Shown piece by piece: positions 33,280-42,100 of a DNA stretch of 64,000 bases. The stretch spans positions 1-64,000 of the forward strand of contig NZ_JAAGLU010000023.1 in NCBI RefSeq assembly GCF_010550245.1. Reading direction: 5' to 3'. The stretch's first letter is position 1. Each line of letters begins with the position of its first letter. Below the pieces are notes generated by a model that saw only the letters and a list, made by a program, of their open reading frames with translations, was not told where the DNA came from and made no database searches. The DNA is from Streptomyces sp. SID12501. GTDB lineage: Bacteria; Actinomycetota; Actinomycetes; Streptomycetales; Streptomycetaceae. A program made the position numbers and the translations under genes.

Positions 33280-34515
33280 GTGCAGACCCAGACCCTCGCC
33301 CAGACCGACAGCAGTACCGCCGCGACGAAGCCCGGCGCCGAGACCGGCACCGCGGACGTCACTGACGTCGCCGAGGTCATCGCGGCCGTGCCGCCGCAGA
33401 GCCGTGCCGCGCACCACCCCGAGGCGGCCGAGCCCGACAGCCCGCCCGAACTGGACGAACCCCCGGCGGACGCGGTGGAGACGGCGGAACCGATCGAGCC
33501 GATCGATCTCAGCGAGCCTATTGAGCCTATTGAGCCCATCGAGCCGGCCGAACGGCTCCGCGCCCGCGCCCCGGCCCGAGGCCCCGCCCGCGCCGACACC
33601 AGCGGGCCCTCCTCCGACCTGTTCCGCCAGTATCTGCGCGAGATCGGCCGCATCCCGCTGCTCACCGCGGTCGAGGAGGTCGAACTCGCCCGCCGGGTCG
33701 AGGCCGGCCTGTTCGCCGAGGAGAAACTGCGGCTCGCCCGCGATCTGGACAGCCAGTTGACCCTCGACCTGGACAAGCTGGTCGTCATGGGCCGCATGGC
33801 CAAGCGCCGCCTGATCGAGGCGAACCTGCGCCTGGTGGTGTCGGTGGCGAAACGCTACGTGGGCCGCGGCCTGACCATGCTCGACCTCGTCCAGGAGGGA
33901 AACCTGGGCCTGATCCGTGCCGTCGAGAAGTTCGACTACGCGCGCGGCTACAAGTTCTCGACGTACGCGACCTGGTGGATCCGCCAGGCCATGTCCCGCG
34001 CCCTCGCCGACCAGGCCCGGACGATCCGCGTGCCCGTACACGTGGTCGAGCTGATCAACCGGGTCGTCCGCGTCCAGCGCCGGATGCTCCAGGAACGCGG
34101 CTACGAGCCGACCCCCGAGGAGGTCGCCGCCCAGCTGGACCTCCTGCCCGAGCGCGTCAGCGAGGTGCTGCGCCTGGCCCAGGAACCGGTGTCGCTGCAC
34201 GCCCCGGTGGGCGAGGAGGACGACGTGGCGCTCGGTGACCTCATCGAGGACGGGGACGCCGCGTCGCCGGTCGAGTCGGCCGCGTTCCTGCTGCTGCGGG
34301 AACACCTGGAGGCGGTCCTGTCGACGCTGGGGGAGCGGGAGCGGAAGGTCGTCCAGCTGCGTTACGGCCTGGCGGACGGGCGCCCGCGCACGCTGGAGGA
34401 GATCGGTCGCATCTTCGGCGTCACCCGGGAGCGCATCCGCCAGATCGAGTCCAAGACCCTGAACAAACTGAGGGACCACGCCTTCGCGGACCAACTACGC
34501 GGCTACTTGGACTGA
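33280..34515 (+). CDS. group 1/2 RNA polymerase sigma factor
   Basis: 411 residues. After a low-complexity acidic-proline N-terminus (SEPIEPIEPIEPAERL) come region 1.2 (SDLFRQYLREIGRIPLL), region 2 (NLRLVVSVAKRYVGRG, DLVQEGNLGLIRAVEKFDY, then TYATWWIRQAMSRALADQ), region 3 and region 4 (LRYGLADGRPRTLEEIGRIFGVTRERIRQIE). Close to HrdB-type principal sigma factors. GTG 33280 is chosen for GGAGG eight bases upstream. Neighbours are dnaG and an exporter; there is no anti-sigma gene. Confidence 0.9.
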   Translation: MQTQTLAQTDSSTAATKPGAETGTADVTDVAEVIAAVPPQSRAAHHPEAAEPDSPPELDEPPADAVETAEPIEPIDLSEPIEPIEPIEPAERLRARAPARGPARADTSGPSSDLFRQYLREIGRIPLLTAVEEVELARRVEAGLFAEEKLRLARDLDSQLTLDLDKLVVMGRMAKRRLIEANLRLVVSVAKRYVGRGLTMLDLVQEGNLGLIRAVEKFDYARGYKFSTYATWWIRQAMSRALADQARTIRVPVHVVELINRVVRVQRRMLQERGYEPTPEEVAAQLDLLPERVSEVLRLAQEPVSLHAPVGEEDDVALGDLIEDGDAASPVESAAFLLLREHLEAVLSTLGERERKVVQLRYGLADGRPRTLEEIGRIFGVTRERIRQIESKTLNKLRDHAFADQLRGYLD

Positions 34516-34533
34516 ACTCCCCACATACCCAAA

Positions 34534-34570
34534 ATCCCCAAGGGGGCTGAAATTCAGCCCCCTTGGGGAT
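34534..34570. terminator. strong bidirectional terminator
   Basis: An 18-bp perfect stem (ATCCCCAAGGGGGCTGAA, 34534-34551) with a one-base loop and its complement to 34570 sits between the convergent sigma factor and ABC exporter genes. Confidence 0.9.
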
Positions 34571-34591
34571 CTCTGCTATCCCGCTGTCCCG

Positions 34592-36526
34592 CTAATCCAC
34601 CTCGGCCACCGCCTCCGCGAACTGCGCCTTGTACAACCGCGCATAGGCCCCGTCCGCCTCCAACAGCTCCCCGTGTGCGCCCTGTTCGACGATCGCCCCG
34701 TTCTCCATCACCAGGATCGTGTCCGCGTCCCGGATCGTCGACAGCCGGTGCGCGATCACGAACGACGTCCGCCCGTGCGCCAGTTTGGCCATCGCCTTCT
34801 GGATGAGAACCTCCGTCCGTGTGTCCACGGAACTCGTCGCCTCGTCGAGCACCAGGATCACCGGATCGGACAGGAACGCCCGAGCGATCGTGATGAGCTG
34901 CTTCTCACCGGCGCTCACCCCCGTCCCCTCGTCGTCGATCACGGTGTCGTACCCGTCCGGCAACGTACGGATGAAACGGTCCGCGTGCGCGGCCCGCGCC
35001 GCCTCCTCGATCTCCCCGCGCGTCACCTCGCGCTCACGCGCGGCCCCGTACGCGATGTTCTCCGCGATGCTCCCGCCGAACAGCCAGGTGTCCTGGAGCA
35101 CCATCCCTATCCCGGCCCGGAGTTCGTCCCGGGACATCGACGCGATGTCCACCCCGTCCAGGGTGATGCGGCCCCCGGAAACCTCGTAGAACCGCATCAG
35201 CAGATTCACCAGGGTCGTCTTCCCCGCACCCGTGGGCCCGACGATCGCGACCGTGTGCCCGGGCTCCACCGCCAGCGACAGATCCTCGATCAGCGGCTTC
35301 TCCGGCTCGTACCGGAACGACACGTGCTCCAGTGAGACCAGCCCGCGCAACTCGTCGGGCCGCTGCGCCGGCACCGGATCGGCCTGCTGCTCGTCCGCGT
35401 CCAGCAGTTCGAAGATCCGCTCGGCCGAGGCCACACCGGACTGCACCAGGTTCGCCATCGACGCGACCTGCGTCAGCGGCATCGAGAACTGGCGCGAGTA
35501 CTGGATGAAAGCCTGCACGTCACCGATCGACAGCGCGCCCGAAGCGACCCGCAGCCCACCGACCACGGCCACCAGCACGTAGTTGATGTTCGACACGAAC
35601 ATCATCAGCGGCTGCATGATGCCGCTGTTGAACTGGGCCTTGAACCCGGCCTCGTACAGCGCGTCGTTCTGCTCGGCGAACTGCTGCGCCGACTCCTCCT
35701 GCCGCCCGAACACCTTCACGAGGGTGTGCCCGGTGTACATCTCCTCGATGTGCGCGTTCAGCTTGCCGGTGGTCCGCCACTGCTGCACGAAGTGCGGCTG
35801 CGACCGCTTGCCGACGCGCGTGGCGATGAAGAACGACAGCGGTACGGTCACCAGCGCCACCAGCGCCAGCAGCCAGGACACCCAGAACATCATCGCCAGC
35901 ACGCCGATGATCGTCAGCAACGAGTTGATGAGCTGGCCCATCGACTGCTGGAGCGTCTGCCCGATGTTGTCGATGTCGTTCGTCGCGCGGGACAGCACCT
36001 CACCGCGCTGGCGCTTGTCGAAGTACGACAGCGGCAGCCGCGACAGCTTCGCCTGCAGGTCCTCGCGCATCCGGTACACGGTCCGGTTGACCGACCGGTT
36101 CACCAGCCGCGTGGCGACCAGCATCAGCAGCCCGGCGAACACGAACACCACCAGGGCGAGCCCCAGCACCTCACCGACCGCGTCGAAGTCGATGCCCTTG
36201 CCCGGCGTGAAGTCGGTACCGGAGAGCATGTCGGCCATGCCGTTGCGCCCCTGCTTGCGCATGGCGGCGAGGACCTCGGCCTTCGTAGCGCCGCTCTCGA
36301 ACTGCCGTCCGATGATGCCGGAGAAGACCAGGTCGGTCGCCCGCCCCAGGATCTTCGGGCCCACCACCGACAGGCCCACGCTCACGAACACCGCGCACAG
36401 CATCACGTACATCGTGGCCCGTTCGGGCCTGAACTGGGAGAGGAGCCGTTTGCCGGACTCCTTGAAGTCCAGCGAGTGCTGGTCGGGGCCGCCCCCGGCC
36501 ATCATGCGCCCCATGGGCCCGGCCAT
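34592..36526 (-). CDS. ABC exporter half-transporter (catalytically complete nucleotide site)
   Basis: 644 residues: a six-helix membrane domain to about residue 370, then an ATPase domain. Walker A GPTGAGKTTL, Walker B LVLDEATSSVD with catalytic Glu, and H-loop VIAHRLST are intact, but the signature is VSAGEKQ rather than LSGGQ. It overlaps the upstream half-transporter by one base (TGATG). The two would form a heterodimer like BmrCD or TM287/288, exporting drugs or lipids. The N-terminal Met/Gly-rich tail is unusual. Confidence 0.9.
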   Translation of the reverse strand: MAGPMGRMMAGGGPDQHSLDFKESGKRLLSQFRPERATMYVMLCAVFVSVGLSVVGPKILGRATDLVFSGIIGRQFESGATKAEVLAAMRKQGRNGMADMLSGTDFTPGKGIDFDAVGEVLGLALVVFVFAGLLMLVATRLVNRSVNRTVYRMREDLQAKLSRLPLSYFDKRQRGEVLSRATNDIDNIGQTLQQSMGQLINSLLTIIGVLAMMFWVSWLLALVALVTVPLSFFIATRVGKRSQPHFVQQWRTTGKLNAHIEEMYTGHTLVKVFGRQEESAQQFAEQNDALYEAGFKAQFNSGIMQPLMMFVSNINYVLVAVVGGLRVASGALSIGDVQAFIQYSRQFSMPLTQVASMANLVQSGVASAERIFELLDADEQQADPVPAQRPDELRGLVSLEHVSFRYEPEKPLIEDLSLAVEPGHTVAIVGPTGAGKTTLVNLLMRFYEVSGGRITLDGVDIASMSRDELRAGIGMVLQDTWLFGGSIAENIAYGAAREREVTRGEIEEAARAAHADRFIRTLPDGYDTVIDDEGTGVSAGEKQLITIARAFLSDPVILVLDEATSSVDTRTEVLIQKAMAKLAHGRTSFVIAHRLSTIRDADTILVMENGAIVEQGAHGELLEADGAYARLYKAQFAEAVAEVD

Positions 36527-38259
36527 CAGGCAGCCTCCGCTTCCGTGAGCTGGGAGAGCACGATCTCCCGATAGGTCTGGTTGTCCGCCATCAGCTCGTG
36601 GTGGCTGCCGGTGCCGACGACCCGCCCCTCGTCGAGGACGATGATCCGGTCGGCCTCCCTGATCGTGGACACCCGCTGGGCGACGATCACGACGGTCGCC
36701 TCGGCCGTCTCGCGCGCGAGCGCCTTCCGCAGCGCCGCGTCCGTGGCGTAGTCGAGCGCGGAGAAGGAGTCGTCGAAGAGGTAGATCTCGGGCCGCTGCA
36801 CCAGCGTCCGCGCGATCGCGAGCCGCTGCCGCTGACCACCCGACACATTCGTCCCGCCCTGCGCGATCGGCGCGTCGAGCCCGCCCTCCAACCGCTCGAC
36901 GAACCCCTTGCCCTGCGCCACCTCCAGCGCCCGCCACAACTCCTCGTCCGTGGCGTCCGGATTGCCGTAGCGAAGATTGCTCGCCACGGTCCCAGCGAAC
37001 AGATACGGCTTCTGCGGCACCAGCCCCACCGTCCTGGCCAGCAGCTTCGGCTCCACGGTGGCCACGTCCACGCCGTCGACGAGCACCTCTCCGTCGGTCG
37101 CGTCGAACAGTCGCGGTACGAGCCCCAGCAGCGTCGACTTCCCACTGCCCGTCGACCCGATCACCGCGGTCACCTCACCGGGCCGCGCCACCAGGTCGAC
37201 GGCCCTGAGCACCGGCTCCTCGGCGCCCGGATAGCGGAACCCGGCCCCCCGGATCTCCAGATGCCCGTGCCGCCGCAGCTCCACCACGGGAGCGGTCGGC
37301 GGTACGACGCTCGACGACGTACCGAGGACCTCCTCGATGCGCTCGGCGCACACCTCCGCGCGCGGCACCATCATGAACATGAAGGTGGCCATCATCACGG
37401 ACATCACGATCTGCATCAGATAGGCGAGGAACGCGGTCAGCGCACCGATCTCCATCTCGCCGCTGTCGATGCGATGAGCACCGAACCACACGACGGCGAT
37501 CGACGACACGTTGACGACGGTCATCACGATCGGGAACATCAGCGCGAGCAGTCGCCCGGTGCCCAGCGACACCTCGGTCAGGCTGTGGTTCGCCTTCCCG
37601 AACCGGTCCTTCTCGTACTCGTCCCGCACGAAGGCGCGGATGACCCGGTTGCCGGTGATCTGCTCGCGCAGCACCCGGTTGACGGTGTCGAGCCGTACCT
37701 GCATGGTCCGGAACAGCGGTCGCAGCCGCCGCACGATCAACGTCACGCAGATGCCCAGCACCGGCACGACGGCGATCAGCACGCCCGACAACGGCACATC
37801 CAGGCCCAGCGCGAGCACGATGCCGCCCACGCACATGATCGGTGCCGACGCCATCAGCGTGAACGTCATCAGCGCGAGCATCTGCACCTGCTGGACGTCA
37901 TTGGTCGTACGGGTGATCAGCGAGGGCGCGCCGAACTGCCCGACCTCGCGCGCCGAGAACGACTGCACACGGTCGAAGACGGCGGCCCGTACGTCCCGGC
38001 CGAGCGCCGACGCCGTACGGGCGCCGTAGTACACGGCACCGACGTTGCAGAAGACCTGCACCAGCGAGATGCCGATCATCACGGCGCCGGAGACCAGGAT
38101 GTATCCGGTGTCGCCCTTCACCACGCCCTTGTCGATGATGTCCGCGTTGAGCGTGGGCAGATAGAGGGTGGCGCAGGTCTGCAGGAGCTGGAGCAGCACG
38201 AGCAGGCCGATGGGTTTCTTGTAGGGCTTCAGATAAGTGCGCAGGAGTTGTATGAGCAC
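36526..38259 (-). CDS. ABC exporter half-transporter (degenerate nucleotide site)
   Basis: 577 residues: membrane domain then ATPase domain with Walker A GSTGSGKSTLL and a good signature (NVSGGQRQRLAIA). The Walker B is IYLFDDSFSALD, with Asp in place of the catalytic Glu, and the H-loop is VAQRVST, with Gln in place of His. This is the expected complementary partner of the downstream half-transporter. GTG 38259 (VLIQLLRTYLKPY) is chosen as the start nearest the first helix; the site before it is weak. Confidence 0.88.
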   Translation of the reverse strand: MLIQLLRTYLKPYKKPIGLLVLLQLLQTCATLYLPTLNADIIDKGVVKGDTGYILVSGAVMIGISLVQVFCNVGAVYYGARTASALGRDVRAAVFDRVQSFSAREVGQFGAPSLITRTTNDVQQVQMLALMTFTLMASAPIMCVGGIVLALGLDVPLSGVLIAVVPVLGICVTLIVRRLRPLFRTMQVRLDTVNRVLREQITGNRVIRAFVRDEYEKDRFGKANHSLTEVSLGTGRLLALMFPIVMTVVNVSSIAVVWFGAHRIDSGEMEIGALTAFLAYLMQIVMSVMMATFMFMMVPRAEVCAERIEEVLGTSSSVVPPTAPVVELRRHGHLEIRGAGFRYPGAEEPVLRAVDLVARPGEVTAVIGSTGSGKSTLLGLVPRLFDATDGEVLVDGVDVATVEPKLLARTVGLVPQKPYLFAGTVASNLRYGNPDATDEELWRALEVAQGKGFVERLEGGLDAPIAQGGTNVSGGQRQRLAIARTLVQRPEIYLFDDSFSALDYATDAALRKALARETAEATVVIVAQRVSTIREADRIIVLDEGRVVGTGSHHELMADNQTYREIVLSQLTEAEAA

Positions 38260-38419
38260 GCTGAATCTCTCGGAGTCGGCGGTCTGTCCGTGACGGACGA
38301 TGGGGAGTGCCCCACGCACCCATCGTCTGACACTCCACCCGTGTTACTTCAACCGATTAATCCAACAGCGGACCAAGAACCGCCGACGCGACGGCCGACC
38401 CGAGCTCCTCAACTACGCA

Positions 38420-39880
38420 TCAGCTACGAAATGCCCCGGGATGCGTCTGCTCCCGCACGGACACGTACTGCTGCCGCACCGCCTGTCCCACCGCCAGCTC
38501 CTCACCGGGGTCCAGCACCTGCGCGGCGGCACCCTGCCAGGCCGGCGGGGTACGCGGGTCGAGCGTGCCCTGCGACACCCCGAGCGCCCAGGCGGCCTGC
38601 CGCGCCGCGCCGATGGCCGCGTAGTCCGCGGGCTGCGGCACGACGACCTGCGCCCCGAACAGCGGCGGCGCCGCTGCCTGCACGGCGGGCAGCTCGGCGG
38701 CGGACCCGAGCAGGAATACGCGCTGTACTTCGACTCCACGTCCCCGCAGCACATCCAGGGCATCCGCGAGCCCGCACAGCATCCCCTCGAAGGCGGCCCG
38801 CGCCAGATGCTCGGCCTTCATGGACTCCCGCCGCAGCCCGGCGAGCGTCCCGGCGGTGTGCGGCAGATTGGGCGTCCGCTCGCCCTCCAGATAGGGCAGC
38901 ATGACCAGCCCGTGCGCGCCGGGAGTCGACTTCATCGCGAGGTCGGACAGACTCTCCAGATCATTCAGCCCGAGCAACTCGGCCGTCCCCCGCAAGGTCC
39001 GTACGGCGTTCAGCGTCGTGACGACGGGCAGATGCAGCCCGGTAGCGTCGGCCAGCGAGGTGATCATCCCGGTCGAGTCGAAGAGCGCCTCGGGGTGTAC
39101 GGCCATCACGGAGCCGGAAGCCCCGAGCGACACCACGACGTCCCCGAGCCCCAGCCCGAGCCCGAAGGCGGCGGCCATGGTCTCCCCGGTCCCGGCGGAG
39201 ATCAGCAGCCCCTCGGGCGTCGTACCGGCGGCATCGGACGGGCCGAGCACCTCGGGCAGCATCGCCTGACGCCCGAGCGCGAGTTCGACGAGATCACCCC
39301 GATAGGCCCCCATGGCGGCTGACCAGTACCCCGTCGCCGATGCCCCGCCCCGGTCGGTGGTCCGCCGTACGGGCCGCCCGAGCAACTGCCACACCAGCCA
39401 GTCGTGCGCCTGCATCAGCACGGCGGTCCGCTGCGCCGCCTCCGGCTCGTTCCGCGCCAGCCACCGCAGCTTGGTCACCGGCTGCCCGGCCTGCGGCACA
39501 CACCCCACGGCCTGCGCCCACGCCTCACGCCCGCCGAGCGCGTCGATCAGATCGGCCGCGGCGACCTGTGCCCGCTTGTCCCCGCCGACCATCGCCGGTC
39601 GTACGGTGTTGCCCTGTGCGTCGACCGGCACGAGCGCGTTCTGCTGAGCGGACACCCCGATGGCCTGCACGCCCTCGAGCAGCCCGCCGCCGGCCGCCTC
39701 ACCGAGGGAGAGCAGCCAGGCCTGCGGATCGACATCGGAGGGCCGCCCGGCGCCCCCGCCCTCGGCGCCTTCCATCGGATGCGGCGCATAGCCCTGCCGC
39801 AGCACGGACCCCGTGTCCGCGTCGCAGACGACGATACGAGTAAAATCGGGCGAACTGTCCAACCCGGCGACTATCCCCAT
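38420..39880 (-). CDS. FGGY-family carbohydrate kinase (xylulokinase-like)
   Basis: 486 residues. FGGY_N: GIVAGLDSSPDFTRIVVCD (phosphate 1 loop) and GVSAQQNALVPVD. FGGY_C: VVSLGASGSVMAV and LLGSAAELPAVQ. Members phosphorylate sugars; D-xylulose is likely but not certain, because the substrate loop departs from classical XylB. ATG 39880 is used since the family starts MGIVAGLDSS. It appears monocistronic. Confidence 0.85.
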   Translation of the reverse strand: MGIVAGLDSSPDFTRIVVCDADTGSVLRQGYAPHPMEGAEGGGAGRPSDVDPQAWLLSLGEAAGGGLLEGVQAIGVSAQQNALVPVDAQGNTVRPAMVGGDKRAQVAAADLIDALGGREAWAQAVGCVPQAGQPVTKLRWLARNEPEAAQRTAVLMQAHDWLVWQLLGRPVRRTTDRGGASATGYWSAAMGAYRGDLVELALGRQAMLPEVLGPSDAAGTTPEGLLISAGTGETMAAAFGLGLGLGDVVVSLGASGSVMAVHPEALFDSTGMITSLADATGLHLPVVTTLNAVRTLRGTAELLGLNDLESLSDLAMKSTPGAHGLVMLPYLEGERTPNLPHTAGTLAGLRRESMKAEHLARAAFEGMLCGLADALDVLRGRGVEVQRVFLLGSAAELPAVQAAAPPLFGAQVVVPQPADYAAIGAARQAAWALGVSQGTLDPRTPPAWQGAAAQVLDPGEELAVGQAVRQQYVSVREQTHPGAFRS

Positions 39881-40009
39881 GGCGAAAATTCTGCCGTACG
39901 CGGAGAGGTGAACGCGCCGGGTCGACATTCCGTCAGGGGTGACCTGTGCGTTGTCGGTGACCAGGGGCGTGCGGGTGCCGCAGATGTGTCCATGCCGACA
40001 CCTTTACGC

Positions 40010-40315
40010 TCAGGTGTTACTGGTGCCCCAGTCGTCCTCGCCACCTCCCGTGGCTTTGCGCTCACGCAGGGAGCGCACCCGGCCGGCCACGGAGTCCGGC
40101 ACCCGGTCCCCGACCTTCTCGCTCACGGTGTGGAACGCCTTGCCGGCGAACTCCCTCCCCTGCAGCGCTGCCGACTCGGCGGTGTTGCGGACGGCGGGGT
40201 TCTGCGAGATCCGGCGGGCGGACTTCTTCAACTGCTCGTAACGCTCGCGCCCGGCCCGTGTGCCCAGCACGTAACCCAGGGCCAGTCCGGCGACGAACGT
40301 GAGCCGGTAGCGCAT
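40010..40315 (-). CDS. YtxH-like small protein
   Basis: 101 residues. A short hydrophobic N-terminus with glycines (LTFVAGLALGYVLGTRAGRERYEQL) is followed by a long amphipathic helix (LKKSARRISQNPAVRNTAES), as in YtxH proteins, which are membrane-associated stress proteins of unknown mechanism. The tail is polar. It is a conserved actinobacterial type and lies beside the tRNA genes on the opposite strand. Confidence 0.75.
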   Translation of the reverse strand: MRYRLTFVAGLALGYVLGTRAGRERYEQLKKSARRISQNPAVRNTAESAALQGREFAGKAFHTVSEKVGDRVPDSVAGRVRSLRERKATGGGEDDWGTSNT

Positions 40316-40547
40316 GACGGCCACCTTTCCTTGACGAGTGTCGAGTGGTGAGTCGTTGGTGAGTGATCGGTGACGGATGGTGAGTGCGGCGACGGGCGGA
40401 CGACGGCCGATGAACGAGGGGCGCCGCGCGCGAGCCACGCGGAACCGATTGGCGGAGCACCCCCCTGCTTGCGCTAATGTATGTGTCGCAGCGACCGCAC
40501 GCCCCCTGGCGAATACCCAGGGAGTCACGATCGATGCAACGAGGCAA

Positions 40548-40620
40548 TCCCCTGTAGCTCAATTGGCAGAGCAGCCGACTGTTAATCGGCAGGTTACTGG
40601 TTCAAGTCCAGTCGGGGGAG
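40548..40620 (+). tRNA. tRNA-Asn (GTT)
   Basis: 73 bases with a 7-bp acceptor stem (TCCCCTG with CGGGGGA, one T-G pair), the D-arm around AGCTCAATTGGCAGAGC, anticodon loop CTGTTAA giving GTT, and the T-arm GGTTCAAGTCC. CCA is not encoded. Confidence 0.95.
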
Positions 40621-40626
40621 CTTCGA

Positions 40627-40699
40627 TCTTCCGTAGCTCAATTGGCAGAGCAGCCGGCTGTTAACCGGCAGGTTACTGGTTCGAGTCCAGTCGGGAGAG
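40627..40699 (+). tRNA. second tRNA-Asn (GTT)
   Basis: Same design six bases after the first tRNA: acceptor TCTTCCG with CGGGAGA, anticodon GTT, T-arm GGTTCGAGTCC. It differs from the first copy at compensated stem positions, so both fold and are probably co-transcribed. Confidence 0.95.
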
Positions 40700-40709
40700 C
40701 GCTTGAACG

Positions 40710-40732
40710 AGGACCCCGTTGGGGTCCTTTTT
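40710..40732 (+). terminator. terminator of the tRNA-Asn pair
   Basis: AGGACCCC (40710-40717), loop GTT and GGGGTCCT (40721-40728) followed by a T-run: a classical intrinsic terminator. Confidence 0.9.
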
Positions 40733-40866
40733 CATGCCCGGGGGAACCGCTCGAGTCGCGTCGAGGTCCTCATGGTCATGCGAAGTCGACCATCCGAAGC
40801 AGGAGATCGTATGAGCGGCTATGCTGCGGCAGACGGCGCGCACAAATGTGCGCGACGCGCCGTAAT

Positions 40867-40940
40867 GGGGCGGTAGCTCAGCCGGTTAGAGCAGCGGACT
40901 CATAATCCGTCGGCCGTGGGTTCGAGTCCCACCCGCCCCA
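40867..40940 (+). tRNA. tRNA with CAT anticodon (elongator Met or Ile2)
   Basis: 74 bases: acceptor GGGGCGG with CCGCCCC, anticodon loop CTCATAA giving CAT, T-arm GGGTTCGAGTCCC, discriminator A. A CAT anticodon may be elongator Met or, after lysidine modification, Ile(AUA). Sequence alone does not settle this here; it is not the initiator, which has a mismatched first acceptor pair. Confidence 0.92.
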
Positions 40941-41168
40941 CCTGCGCAGGCTCTGACCTGCGGAAACGTTTGTTTTTGGGTGAGCGTCGGCGGGATCGGG
41001 TTTCGCGGCCTCGTAGCGGGCCAGCGCCTCCGCGACGGCCTTCGTGCGGACCCTGCCGTCGAGCGCCACGGCTCCCGCCACGAGGGCCGCATGGCCCAGG
41101 ACGCAACCGGCCCACGCGAACCAGACGATCATCCCGACAGTCCCGAGCGCATGACCGGAGAGCGGCAA
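40878..41168 (-). CDS. possible small membrane protein, 3' end antisense to tRNA
   Basis: 96-codon frame from TTG 41168. Codons to about 40985 have coding-like GC third positions and give a hydrophobic helix (GMIVWFAWAGCVLGHAALVAGAVAL is one continuous apolar stretch at 12-36) and a charged helix after it. The last 17 codons run antisense through the tRNA and read WDSNPRPTDYESAALTG, the usual artefact of translating a tRNA. It may be a truncated gene. The rest of 41169-41305 shows nothing certain. Confidence 0.3.
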   Translation of the reverse strand: MPLSGHALGTVGMIVWFAWAGCVLGHAALVAGAVALDGRVRTKAVAEALARYEAAKPDPADAHPKTNVSAGQSLRRWGGWDSNPRPTDYESAALTG

Positions 41169-41305
41169 GAGACAGGCGCCACGCCTCGTTTGCGGCTCGG
41201 GCGGAAGGAGACGCGGTCCAGGGCGTCGGCCACTGGAACTGCGGCGGACGGCCTGTACCGGAAGGCGGCCAGGCTCGCCTTCCGGTACGACCGCGAAGGC
41301 CCGGC

Positions 41306-42100
41306 TCAGGCTCGGTTCCAGATGTGCGAAACCCGTACGTCATGCAGCGTGCGCAGTCGCCGCAGTTCCCACCGGGCGAGCAGCACCAGGCTTACCGGGC
41401 CCGTGAGTTGGGCCAGTAGGCGCACCGCGAGGGGGACCCGGTCGTACGCGGGGTCCACGGCGGCGAGCGGCAGGGTCATGGGCAGGAGCGGCAGGAGTGG
41501 CACAAGCGTCGGCAGAGTTTCATTGACGTCGGCGGTGCGGCATCCGTTGGAGAGGAGCAGAAGTCCTCCGGATCCGCCGAAGAGCAGGAGCCACAGTGCA
41601 CAGGCGGCTCTCAGGGGTGAGGCCGGTGGCCACTGGGCGCCAGTGGTCTGGAACAGCACAAGGGCGGCCTCGACCAGTACGAAGGCAAGGAAGGAGCCGC
41701 GCCACCGGGACGCCGCCGCCCGTCTGCGTCCCTTGGGTGCCATGGAGACAGCTGCGAGGGCCAACAAGAAGAGCAGTTCGAGGATGACGAGGCCGAGGAA
41801 GAAATTCTCGTACAACTGTCCGGGTATCTCGCGCGGGGGAACGAGGTGGAGGGTCAGCCAGACGCAGACGGTCAGCGTGAGTGCCAGTAACGTGCGCCAG
41901 AACCGGACTCGCTCGATCAGGGGGTCGATGACCCGGCCTGGACGGGTCGGTGTGCACACCCGGTGGGCGGCGATCACCGGAACGAGCCAGCCGAGCCACC
42001 ACAGCACCCCGCGCCCTGCCTGCGGGACCGGCCCGAACAGAGTCGCCGGTGCCGCCGCCGTCGGTGCGACGCTCGGCCGCCCCGGGTCCTGAGACATCAC
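41306..42100 (-). CDS. polytopic membrane protein, bldA-dependent
   Basis: 264 residues with about six hydrophobic segments, e.g. GVLWWLGWLVPVIAA, LLALTLTVCVWLTLHLV, FLGLVILELLFLLALAA and LPTLVPLLPLLPMTLPLAAV. No known family recognised. It carries one TTA codon (complement of 41888-41890), so its translation should need the bldA tRNA. The end RVSHIWNRA is charged. Confidence 0.7.
   Translation of the reverse strand: MMSQDPGRPSVAPTAAAPATLFGPVPQAGRGVLWWLGWLVPVIAAHRVCTPTRPGRVIDPLIERVRFWRTLLALTLTVCVWLTLHLVPPREIPGQLYENFFLGLVILELLFLLALAAVSMAPKGRRRAAASRWRGSFLAFVLVEAALVLFQTTGAQWPPASPLRAACALWLLLFGGSGGLLLLSNGCRTADVNETLPTLVPLLPLLPMTLPLAAVDPAYDRVPLAVRLLAQLTGPVSLVLLARWELRRLRTLHDVRVSHIWNRA

Noticed and set aside
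36598..38904. 768-codon plus-strand frame
   Set aside because: Antisense to the ABC exporter and sugar kinase; product rich in His, Arg and Asp without domains.
40548..40699. CRISPR-like direct repeats
   Set aside because: The repeat is two tandem tRNA-Asn genes, each with a full cloverleaf. No CRISPR array was seen anywhere in the window.
40377..40905. Plus-strand frames with MAEQPAVNRQVTGSSPVG-like products
   Set aside because: These translate the tRNA-Asn genes; a well-known annotation artefact.
40867..41305. tRNA as an integration site (att) for a mobile element
   Set aside because: No duplicated tRNA 3' end and no integrase gene was found downstream within the window.
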